Below, piece after piece: positions 55,571 through 64,000 of a stretch of DNA of 64,000 nt. The notes beneath the pieces are model-generated. The model saw only the letters and a program-made list of their open reading frames with translations. It ran no database searches and was not told where the DNA came from. Both the position numbers and the translations under genes were made by a program. This DNA comes from Lumbricus terrestris (taxonomy: Eukaryota; Annelida; Clitellata; Crassiclitellata; Lumbricidae), in the NCBI GenBank assembly GCA_949752735.1, contig OX457036.1, forward strand, positions 9,264,411-9,328,410, given 5' to 3'. Position 1 is the first letter of the stretch; each line of letters begins with the position of its first letter.

Positions 55571-55804
55571 CGTTCCAGACCACTGGTTCCCACCACAGAC
55601 TTGATTCTTCATAATAATTGCAGTACTAGCAAAAAGAACCAAGATGACCTCCTTCTTTAATGGTGCTACCACAGCAGCCTATAAATAACAATTAGGCTAA
55701 GAAACGCTTCCAGCTCTAGCACAGCAAGAAGAACTGTTTGAGTTTAATTTTTTTAATGCCCCAGGAAGCAGACAAAGCTCTTGTGTTGACGAGATCCTAA
55801 ATCT

Positions 55805-56275
55805 AATTCGTTCATTCATTCATTCATTCATTCATTCATTCAATCATTCATTCATTCATTCTCTCGTTCGCTCGTTCTTTCGCCAGTTTGATCACTCATT
55901 CATTCATTCATTCATTCATTCAATCAATCAATCGTTTATTCGTTCAGACGTTCATTCAATCAATCGTTCGTTCATTCAATCATTCATTCGTTCGTTTGTT
56001 CATTAATTCATTCTCTCGTTCGCTCGTTCTTTCGCCAGTTTGATCACTCATTCATTCATTCATTCATTCATTCGTTCATTCGTTCATTCAATCAATCAAT
56101 CAATCGTTTATTCGTTCAGACGTTCATTCAATCAATCGTTCGTTCATTCAATCATTCATTCGTTCGTTTGTTCATTAATTCATTCTCTCGTTCGCTCGTT
56201 CTTTCGCCAGTTTGATCACTCATTCATTCATTCATTCATTCATTCGTTCATTCGTTCGTTCGTTCGTTAACTTAT
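55805..56275. repeat. ATTC array with 152-172-bp higher-order units
   Basis: CTCTCGTTCGCTCGTTCTTT followed by CGCCAGTTTGATCACTC starts near 55861, 56013 and 56185, separated by ATTC and AATC arrays. Confidence 0.9.
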
Positions 56276-56299
56276 TCAATGCATTGAGACGGCGAGGGA

Positions 56300-56545
56300 G
56301 AGGACTTGACACCAGAGACACACAGACAGAGACAGACAGGGAAATAGACAGCGACAAAGAAAGACAGACAGAGACAGACAGAGAAATAGACAGCGACAGA
56401 CAGAGACAGACAGAGACAGACAGGGACAGACAGCGACAGACAGAGACAGACATAGGCAGGCAGACTATCAGTCTAGCTGTGTACAACAGACTGAGAGGAA
56501 AGAGATTAGAGACAGACAAAGAGAGTCAGACAGAGACAGACTAAA
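56300..56545. repeat. (GACA)n low complexity
   Basis: GAGACAGACAGCGACAGACA variants; similar to 10985-11205. Confidence 0.9.
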
Positions 56546-56654
56546 TTCGAAGTTCGTGAAGCACATGTGGAAAACTGTCGAGTCATTGTTTTGTCCTGAC
56601 CGAAAAAAACATTCAACGCATTGAACTTTTATTTGACTGTAAAGATTAAATTAT

Positions 56655-56827
56655 GATGATGATTGTCATGATGACAATGATGATGATTATTTTTGTCATC
56701 ATCATCTTCGTCGTCGTCGTCGTCGTCATCATCATCATCATCATCATCATCTTCGTCGCCGTCGCCGTCGTCGTCGTCATCGTCATCGTCATCGTCATCA
56801 TCGTCGTCGTCGTCATCGTCGTCGTCG

Positions 56828-56885
<58 letters not shown>

Positions 56886-56894
56886 TACCATCAA

Positions 56895-56951
<57 letters not shown>

Positions 56952-56960
56952 TACCATCAA

Positions 56961-56998
<38 letters not shown>

Positions 56999-57129
56999 CC
57001 ATCAACATCATCATCATCATCGTCGTCGTCGTCGTCGTCATCATCATCATCATCATCACCATCAACATCATCATCATCATCGTGGTCGTCGTCGTCGTCG
57101 TCGTCGACACCACCACCACCACCACCACC

Positions 57130-57200
<71 letters not shown>

Positions 57201-57225
57201 TATTGCCATTGCTCTTGTTGTTATT
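56655..57225. repeat. (ATC/GTC)n triplet array upstream of gene B
   Basis: About 570 bp of CAT/CGT/CAC triplets, with CATTACCATCAA interruptions recurring about every 60 bp. All frames are open and give Ser, Ile or Met/Thr runs. The complementary strand reads GAT/GAC, the same triplets that code the Asp runs of genes A and B. Confidence 0.92.
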
Positions 57226-57623
57226 ATTAATGTTAATAGGCCTACTGTTTTTGCTGCTATTAAACTATTATTGTTGTTGTTAATGTTATTATCGTTATTA
57301 TTATATTGGCGTTGTTGTTGCTGCTGCTGTTGTTGTTGGTGCTGTTGTTATAGGTTAATCGGGTTAGGCCTAATAAAATTGACTGTTTAAGGCTTTAAGC
57401 TAACTGTTGGGTCTTCCTATTACAACCATCGTTTAGTCTTTGGTCATATTCTATATATCTTCTGTTTATTCCAGCCCTTCTATATGCACTCACCCCCCTC
57501 CCCAACCAACCAACCTCCAACCAGACGGGGACTAATCCATACGCAGAAACTGATATGCAGCCCAGACGCTGAAATAGATGGCGGCATTTGTAAATCGATG
57601 AACCGTTTAACTGATGCCTCCGA

Positions 57624-57686
57624 ATTAACACGGTAACGTCATACGCGAAAATATATACTCGCATTATGGGGATGACGTCACCGCCC
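57624..57686 (+). promoter_or_regulatory. Gene B promoter: bipartite CRE-like block
   Basis: ATTAACACGGTAACGTCATA (from 57624) and TGACGTCACCGCCC (from 57673). The palindrome ends 117 bp before the ATG at 57797. The same elements with the same order and nearly the same spacing precede gene A. Confidence 0.65.
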
Positions 57687-57796
57687 TTGTCTCCATGGTA
57701 TCCATGTTAAAATTGTTTTGGCTAAAGAGAGAGAGAAAAGCTTTGCTTAATTTCTTGCGATTTCATTGGGATTAAATTCGATTGATATTCCGAGTG

Positions 57797-59284
57797 ATGC
57801 CCGGAAAAAGTTTCTTCCGTCTGAAGGGCGCTCTGCCGCGACCACGCCGTCGCCGGGTAAAGGACGGCGCGTCCGAGTTGGAAGGGAGAGCAGGAGGAGA
57901 CGTCGACCCTCCGTCTCCAAGTGTGTCCGGTGTTGCCGATCCAGCAGAAGGACCCCATGGAGCTGCAACCCCAGCGGCTGACGGGTCTGATGCAGCTGCG
58001 ACGGCAACGGCCGATGATTCCCGTCGATTGGACGACTCCGTCCTCGACGACGACAACGATGATGATGACGACGACTCGTCACCCAAGGTTTGTGCTGAAC
58101 CGACATTCTGCCTTACTTCCTCTCTGCACCCTGCTTCTGACACTTCTCATCTTTCTCCTCAAGCAGCCGACACATTAGTCACCAGTTCACCAATAATTCC
58201 CGATGACCGCTTGACCGATGCTTTCCTCGCAGCCTGTGGTCTTGATGTCAGTCCCACGGTCCGTTCGCACCCGGTCCGTGCCTACCTGCGGCCATTGCCT
58301 ACGGATGTCGATGATGACGAACCAGCGTCGGTTCCGCGTCCAAAGTCACCCATGCCTCTCCGTCTACCGGAAGCAGTTGACGACGACGACCAGGCAGAGA
58401 TCGATCGGTCGATTGCTTCCGCCTTTGGTCTCCAGCTGTCATCAAGGTCCTTCCAGTCGACTCGACCAGTCGCAGACCGGACAGTCACCGACGACACCGA
58501 GAGTGAAGTGATCCCCGAAGATGACGACGACGACGATGATGATGCGGAGGAGGAGAAGGAGCCGCCCGTCTCCCTGCGAAAGTCTGTGACGAGTACGCGT
58601 TTGACTCCACGCCAGTCAACGTCCGAGGTGGAAGCAGTGGAGGAGAAAGTGGAGCTGGACGAGGAGCTGCTGCAGAGGATGGAGAAAGAGGTGAGGGAGA
58701 AACCCGGTCCGACCAAAAGTTCCCTCCGACCGTCGTCTGTTCCGCGGACTGGATCTCATTCACTCGCGACTCTGTCTACGAAGTCAATCTCATGGTCAGA
58801 TCAACTCGACACGAAGGAGTTCATTCCGGGGATGTGTGAGTATATCGAGCCGATGACAATCATCAGGACAGAGGCAGCTGAGGATCTCGACGACGATGAC
58901 GATGATGACGACGTTGAACCGATCGACGTTCGCCACACTTTCGGCTCCACGTCTCTTCTCAACATTCCCTTCATCGACGATGAACCGGAAGACGCTGCTG
59001 AACCAGCTTCTGTTGATATTGAGGACGATGTTCCATCGGAGCCACCGCTGACCACCACATCCGTTGACAGTCCACTTCCTGCAGCAGCAGCAGCATCAGC
59101 ATCAGCAGCATCGGCCGAAGACAACGAGAGACCGGAGGAGGAGGAGCAAGAGCAGGAGGAGCAGGAGGAGCAGGAGGAGCAGGAGGAGCAGGAGGAGGAT
59201 CGGCGTCGAGTGTTTTGCGGTTGCTTCCGGCTTCCTAAATGGATGACAAGGTGGACCCGGGGGAGAAGAGTGCAGTCGGGCTGA
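57797..59284 (+). CDS. Gene B: acidic-repeat protein, intact 495 residues
   Basis: Intronless frame from ATG at 57797 (a TTG 15 bases earlier is not a likely start) to TGA at 59284. N-terminus basic (MPGKSFFRLKGALPRPRRRR). Asp-rich run at about 80-93, then acidic modules (LTDAFLAACGLDV ... VRAYLRPLPTDVDDDEP; IDRSIASAFGLQLSSRSFQS). A K/E-rich segment around 280-300 may be helical. KSISWSDQLDTKEF lies at about 329, matching KSVRWSEDL in gene A and the [RK]-x-[VI]-x-[FW] PP1-docking pattern. A Glu/Gln run precedes the C-terminus VFCGCFRLPKWMTRWTRGRR, where two Cys could be lipidated. Function unknown; no catalytic domain. A 76-bp stretch at 58089-58164 with AAG|GTTTGT and a pyrimidine-rich CTCAAG end looks intron-like, but the frame stays open through it. 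Confidence 0.7.
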   Translation: MPGKSFFRLKGALPRPRRRRVKDGASELEGRAGGDVDPPSPSVSGVADPAEGPHGAATPAADGSDAAATATADDSRRLDDSVLDDDNDDDDDDSSPKVCAEPTFCLTSSLHPASDTSHLSPQAADTLVTSSPIIPDDRLTDAFLAACGLDVSPTVRSHPVRAYLRPLPTDVDDDEPASVPRPKSPMPLRLPEAVDDDDQAEIDRSIASAFGLQLSSRSFQSTRPVADRTVTDDTESEVIPEDDDDDDDDAEEEKEPPVSLRKSVTSTRLTPRQSTSEVEAVEEKVELDEELLQRMEKEVREKPGPTKSSLRPSSVPRTGSHSLATLSTKSISWSDQLDTKEFIPGMCEYIEPMTIIRTEAAEDLDDDDDDDDVEPIDVRHTFGSTSLLNIPFIDDEPEDAAEPASVDIEDDVPSEPPLTTTSVDSPLPAAAAASASAASAEDNERPEEEEQEQEEQEEQEEQEEQEEDRRRVFCGCFRLPKWMTRWTRGRRVQSG

Positions 59285-59690
59285 GAGGTGCATTCCTCAA
59301 AGATATGTGTCCAAGGGGACCGTCCAGCAGACAATCACACGGTCTGCTGAGGGTGAGGCGCACCCTCGTGCGTGGCGCCGCGAAGGCGTTACGAACAGTA
59401 CAGGCTAAAGACAGCTTTGGTCATGGGCCGAGCAGGGTCCTACGCTGTATGGCCTGACAGGCCTGCGTAAACTTCCTTTTTCTCTTCTTAGCAACTGTTC
59501 TGTCTAGTATTTCGCCCGGTTCTCCTTAAGTTTACTTGCATCCTTTTACACTCTTCGAATCAGACTTTACACTCCTAATCAGTTTTACAATTTAATCAGA
59601 CTCTACCAATTAATCATTATATACCAATTAATCATCACTTGCCAACTGTACTTTGATCGCAACATTCACCCGCAGTGGATAATAGCCTAT
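59285..59690. other. Probable 3' flank of gene B
   Basis: GC-rich to about 59460, then AT-rich with TAATCA repeats. No polyadenylation signal was decided on. Confidence 0.3.
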
Positions 59691-59758
59691 GTACATCTCG
59701 TCAACTCAAACATCGATGGAAAAACAGCAGAAGAGCTCAGCAGCAGCACCAGCAACAA

Positions 59759-60075
59759 CAGCGTGAGAAACACTAGCTTCACAATCACCACCAGCAGCAA
59801 CAGCGTGAGAAACACTAGCTTCACAATCACCACCAGCAGCAACAGCGTGAGAAACACTAGCTTCACAATCACCACCAGCAGCAACAGCGTGAGAAACACT
59901 AGCTTCACAATCACCACCAGCAGCAACAGCGTGAGAAACACTAGCTTCACAATCACCACCAGCAGCAACAGCGTGAGAAACACTAGCTTCACAATCACCA
60001 CCAGGAGCAACAGCGTGAGAAACACTAGCTTCACAATCACCACCAGCAGCAACAGCGTCAGAAACAATGGCATCA
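59759..60075. repeat. 42-bp minisatellite, seven full units
   Basis: CAGCGTGAGAAACACTAGCT then TCACAATCACCACCAGCAGC, nearly identical copies, followed by (CAGCAT/CTTCAG)n. One plus frame (SVRNTSFTITTSSN repeats) stays open. Confidence 0.93.
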
Positions 60076-60574
60076 CCATCAGCGTCGAAATCACCATCAC
60101 CATCAGCAGCATCAGCTTCAGCTTCAGCAGCATCAGCATCAGCAACAGCTTCAGCATCAGCTTCAGCAGCATCAGCAGCATCAGCTTAAGCTTCAGCAAC
60201 AGCTTCAGCAACAGCTTCAGCAGCAGTAGCAGCGTTCCAGTCCTAGCATAACAACGGATCGGAATCGTCGCCTCCGCCTCCACCGCCTTCGTCTCTGCGA
60301 TCTTGAAGGACGACGAGAGGTAAGAGGCATTTGATACGAATATTACATTTATCACAGATAACTTTCTCGTCTGTTTCTTTGCATTGCTTCACTATGGACC
60401 TACCTTACCTCAACTGTGTGTGTTACTTTACTTAAATTTACCTCATAGTCTGCGTAGTTTGCATAGTTTAATTACCTGTGAGTTTTACCGTATACCCAGT
60501 GGCGGCTCTACAGAAAGAGCAGAGAGGGCCGGTGCCCATCCAACTATGTTTAGCCATAAACAAAGACCGGAGAT

Positions 60575-60705
60575 TCGGTAATTTAATTGATTAATTAATT
60601 AGTCGGTAATTTAATTGATTAATTAATTAGTCTGTAATTTAATTGATTAATTAATTAGTCGGTAATTTAATTGATTAATTAATTAGTCGTTAATTTAATT
60701 GATTA
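60575..60705. repeat. 28-bp minisatellite, about five units
   Basis: CGGTAATTTAATTGATTAAT then TAATTAGT; last unit diverged. Confidence 0.92.
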
Positions 60706-61473
60706 ATTAAGTGGCTGATCCAATGTGACCCAGCAAGATCGAGTCTCTGCGATTACCATAAAAACTGAAATCTAAATTATTGCTGTGTTTGTTGATGTGT
60801 TCGTAGCCATCGGACGTCCTCCGCACTTTCCACTTACACTGAGATTCGGCAGCTGCAGGTCTCGGAGGGTGGGATCGTCGTCATCCTTCGATGGAAGGAA
60901 CCCAAAAAGATCTGGTCCATTGTCTGTCATCAGGGTCGCTTTCTGAACGCCCTTCACAAACGCCAAGCCGACGTGACGACATCACGCACGAGTGGTTCGT
61001 GTGCGCCAAAGCATCCAGGATGCGCATGATCGCGCCTCAGTCTCTCTCGAAGTCACCTTCGCACGAAGTTATTGTCAGCCCTCTGTCCACTTGAAAGGAT
61101 AAGACAACAACTGTCGAAGTCTGTTTGGACAAGTCAGTGAACCATCATCGTCTGGAGGTTCATCCGCTCTCCTTCTCTCATCAAGACGGACCAGTTGACG
61201 CCTCTCCCTCCATCCATTCGCCCGGATCGTCGGTCAAGGACCGTGACGTCCATTGCGAATGCTCCGATCAACCGCATCAACAACAGCCAGCTCAACGAAT
61301 CGAACACAAAATGGTGAGAGAAACATTTTACTACATTCCCCGTCAGATGCATTTTAATGTTTACCATTCCTTTAGTTACTGCTCTACTGTCTCTGACTTA
61401 ACCTGCTGTTCATCTTCATGTGACCTAGGCCCTACCATTGTTTCAACTTTATGTCAAGCTGCTTGTTTATGTT

Positions 61474-61556
61474 TAACGCCACTGCCATTAGCGTCGCCCT
61501 CCTCCTTTATCGAGGCTTGGGACTGGCACTGGCAGAGTGCAACCAGCGGCGGAGTT
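61474..61556 (+). repeat. Short GTCACTG-type element copy
   Basis: TTTAACGCCACTG, GTCGCCCTCCTCCTTTATC and GGGACTGGCACTGGCAGAG. Confidence 0.65.
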
Positions 61557-61629
61557 TATGTCACGCTGCAACATTGTACTTCGCCCTATAATCAAGTCAC
61601 CTATCTGACTTGACCTGACCTGACCTCCT

Positions 61630-61673
61630 TACCTCGTCTGCCAATCAACCAATCAACCAGTCAACCAATCAAC

Positions 61674-61704
<31 letters not shown>

Positions 61705-61735
61705 CCAATCAATCAATCAGCCAATCAATCAATTC
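61630..61735. repeat. CAATCAAC low complexity
   Basis: (CAATCAAC)n and (AATC)n. Confidence 0.9.
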
Positions 61736-61917
61736 TTTTACGGAAGCCAATAATAAGCAAAAGTAATGTAATAATTTTTCATGTATTAACATAGAGGTTC
61801 CAGGGAACAGAGGACCCTCTATGTATTGCCACCATTGGCAACCAATCAACCAATCAATCAATCATTACTAACATCAAAGCGGCTAACATGAGAGCCATTG
61901 GCTTTTTACTGTAGTGT

Positions 61918-61992
61918 TTAACGACACTGACATATCAAGGAGGATTATTGTCACCCTCCTCCTTTATCCAGGCTTTGAACTGGCACCGTGAG
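61918..61992 (+). repeat. Short GTCACTG-type element copy
   Basis: TTTAACGACACTG and GTCACCCTCCTCCTTTATCC. Confidence 0.65.
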
Positions 61993-62978
61993 AGCCATTG
62001 AGAGACGCGACCTATACTATACTCAGTTGGCTACTTGCACTCAGATCAAGTTATCTTAAAACATTTAATAAGCCTTCACTAGATTCCCAACTACTGAACT
62101 AATCTTAACTAAATGTTAAGCTATAAATAACAACAGAGAAATTATACACCCAGCATATAGTCTAAAAATTGTTCTATCATTCTTTAAACAGCATCAGCAG
62201 CAGCAGAACCAACAGCAGCAGCATCAGCAGTATCAGAATCAGCATCAGTAGCTGAATCATCATCCGTACAGGCATCAGAAACAGCATCATCAGCAGCAGC
62301 AGCAGCAACCACTACGACCGAAGGACAGGGTTGAAAAGAACCGCAACCGCCCACCACCCACTCCGTACCTGCAAGGCAAAATGCTATCGACACCACGACA
62401 TGAGGTGAGAAGCATTATATCATTTGGATTAATCATCATACATTGCGTTACACTGTATTTCCTTGCATTACTCAACTTACCCCAACAGTATGTTGTCACT
62501 TTACCTAAATTCACCTCACACATCGTCTACATTACCTAATCTCACTGTGAGTTTTACCGTATACCCAGTGGCGGCTCTTCAAAGGGATCAGAGGGGGGCA
62601 GACCCCATCCAACTATGTCTAATGGCTCCCGGTGACCTCGAATCTTCGTCTCATTTAATAAAAAATCTGGTATTATCTAAGTCTGATTTCTTCACAGGTA
62701 CACGGTGTAGCCTACTTAACGCTCTTACACACGATGCTTGATGATGGGAACCGAAATAACTTCTGACACCTTCTTCGCAGCACCACTTACTTACTTACCT
62801 GCTTAGACTATAAATACAGGTACCAGCCAGGAAATGCAACCTGCAGAGTCTAAAAATTGCTCTGTCATTCATTAAACAGCTGAAGCATCAGCATCGTCAT
62901 CAGTATCGTCATCAGTATCGTCATCAGTATCGTCATCAGTATCGTCATGAAGATCGTCATCATCACCATCAGCACCAT

Positions 62979-62984
<6 letters not shown>

Positions 62985-63029
<45 letters not shown>

Positions 63030-63037
63030 CTGCGACC
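62985..63037 (+). repeat. (CAG)n tract
   Basis: About 15 CAG units followed by CAACAGCTG. Confidence 0.95.
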
Positions 63038-63089
63038 GAAGAACAGACTTGCGATATACGGCCATCGCCCGCCACCACATCGCGCGCCA

Positions 63090-63290
63090 ACACAACGTAC
63101 GCCAACACAACTGTACGCCAACACAACGTACGCCAACACAACGTACGCCAACACAACGTACGCCAACACAACTGTACGCCAACACAACGTACGCCAACAC
63201 AACGTACGCCAACACAACGTACGCCAACACAACTGTACGCCAACACAACGTACGCCAACACAACTGTACGCCAACACAACGTACGCCACC
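63090..63290. repeat. 15/16-bp minisatellite with CGTACG-type cores
   Basis: ACGTACGCCAACACA (15 bp) alternates with ACTGTACGCCAACACA (16 bp). The 16-bp variants shift the reading frame and several frames remain open. Confidence 0.93.
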
Positions 63291-63894
63291 GAAGCAACCC
63301 CACCGCCTCCGTCTCCCTTCGAGGGAATCTACAGCCACCTGCAAGAACGACAAGCAATGAGAGGTGAGACCCGAAATAATTGTTTACACATTCATCACAG
63401 GCACCACTTACTTACTTGCTTTCACTTTAACGGCTTCAAATATTGGATAGTATGCCCAATTTTCTCTCAACTTTTCCGTTGCATTGATTGAAACCTGCAG
63501 TGTAGGAACCTGTTGGGGAGGGACGGCACGTTCTGTGCAAATTTTGTCAATGGGGGGTCATGGCCGGATTTCCTACGACCTGGATCCGCCCCTGGCAACC
63601 ACAACCATCGCCATCATATTCATCAATAGCCTATCTCTTCCTATATATTCTCTCATCTTATTCTCTCTCTTTTTCTTTCTCTGTGAAACATAGACATGGA
63701 ATGGAGATGCTAGTGCATCTGTACCGACCTCCATCGCCTGTCACCTCATCAACATCCTCCTCTCAACGATGGCCACGATTGCCATGGACACATCCTCCAA
63801 GAGATCAACAATCGGTTGATCACCAGTCCTCCTCCTCTTCACAAGAACGACCAGAAAAGCAGAGACCTTGACAGTCGCATCGACGTCACAGAAA

Positions 63895-64000
63895 GGCAGA
63901 CAGTCGCCGAGAACTACGTCACAAAATGGCAGACACCTTCACAGTCGCCGAGAACTACGTCACAAAATGGCAGACACCTTCACAGACGCCGAGAACTACG
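63895..64000. repeat. 41-bp tandem repeat, cut by the window end
   Basis: CAGTCGCCGAGAACTACGTC then ACAAAATGGCAGACACCTTC repeats with period 41; one copy has CAGACGCC. It continues beyond the window. Confidence 0.85.

Larger units (their letters stand above)
59690..63900 (+). other. Series of duplicated triplet-repeat modules with splice-like borders
   Basis: Four segments begin with CAG/CATCAG arrays or a proline/glutamine-rich frame and end in donor-like sequences: GACGAGAG|GTAAGA (60317), AAAATG|GTGAGA (61313), CATGAG|GTGAGA (62400) and ATGAGAG|GTGAGA (63361). Two share the acceptor TTTAAACAG or ATTAAACAG (62190, 62880). Near their ends, frames read QQPLRPKDRVEKNRNRPPPT and QQLRPKNRLAIYGHRPPPH, clearly related. 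None gives a continuous frame with its neighbours, and stops interrupt most. Could be a gene of repetitive exons, a decayed gene, or a spliced non-coding RNA. Confidence 0.4.

Noticed and set aside
56646..57390. Ser, Ile, Met and Thr homopolymer ORFs
   Set aside because: (ATC/GTC)n microsatellite, not protein genes.
57782..57796. Upstream TTG start for gene B
   Set aside because: The first ATG at 57797 gives the basic N-terminus that parallels gene A; a non-ATG start is not needed.
58089..58164. Mini-intron inside gene B
   Set aside because: Donor and pyrimidine tract look good, but the length (76 bp) would shift the frame and the continuous frame matches the paralogue's module order.

Overview
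This is a window of an animal nuclear genome, most likely a marine invertebrate. The evidence is intron-bearing genes with GT-AG borders, CARF-like and RhoGAP coding exons, RTE/BovB-type LINE tails, tRNA-derived SINEs, and very many hAT and Tc1/mariner insertions with intact target-site duplications. Nothing looks bacterial, viral or organellar. I cannot name the species from sequence alone.

Layout. 0-9 kb: retroelement-like ORFs on the minus strand, tRNA-like repeats, strongly T-biased DNA and a 123-bp higher-order minisatellite. 9-13 kb: minus-strand exons (one TPR-like, one terminal exon of an unknown gene), several minisatellites and an 820-bp DNA transposon. 14.6-16.4 kb: a 45-bp satellite with a homogeneous core and decayed flanks. 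16.8-18.9 kb: gene A (minus), a long acidic-repeat protein broken by one in-frame TGA. 19-28.5 kb: a large ATTC array and DNA transposons, including a hAT element that contains a LINE tail. 28.7-34.1 kb: a five-exon CARF-like gene (plus). 34-41 kb: repeats. 41.1-52.6 kb: a seven-exon RhoGAP gene (minus) whose introns hold a minisatellite, a mariner element with ~200-bp inverted repeats, a hAT element and a LINE inserted into a SINE. 57.6-59.3 kb: gene B (plus), a paralogue of gene A. 59.7-64 kb: duplicated triplet-repeat modules with splice-like borders.

The most interesting system is the gene A/gene B pair, 39 kb apart and in opposite orientation. Both encode a basic N-terminus, repeated acidic modules, a K-S-[VI]-x-W-S motif that fits the PP1-docking (RVxF) pattern, and a C-terminal F-x-G-C-x3-P-[RK]-W-[LM] basic tail. 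Both also have the same bipartite CRE-type promoter: an ATTAACACGG[TA]-ACGTC block and, 46-49 bp downstream, a palindromic TGACGTCA followed by CCG, about 115 bp upstream of the ATG. I do not recognise the family. The sequence suggests a CREB/ATF-controlled, possibly phosphatase-binding acidic protein family.

The second notable structure is in the RhoGAP gene. The 5' splice site of intron 5 is the first unit of a 29-bp minisatellite, so about nineteen donor-like GTAAGC motifs lie in tandem. All positions were read by eye; no alignment or database search was run.
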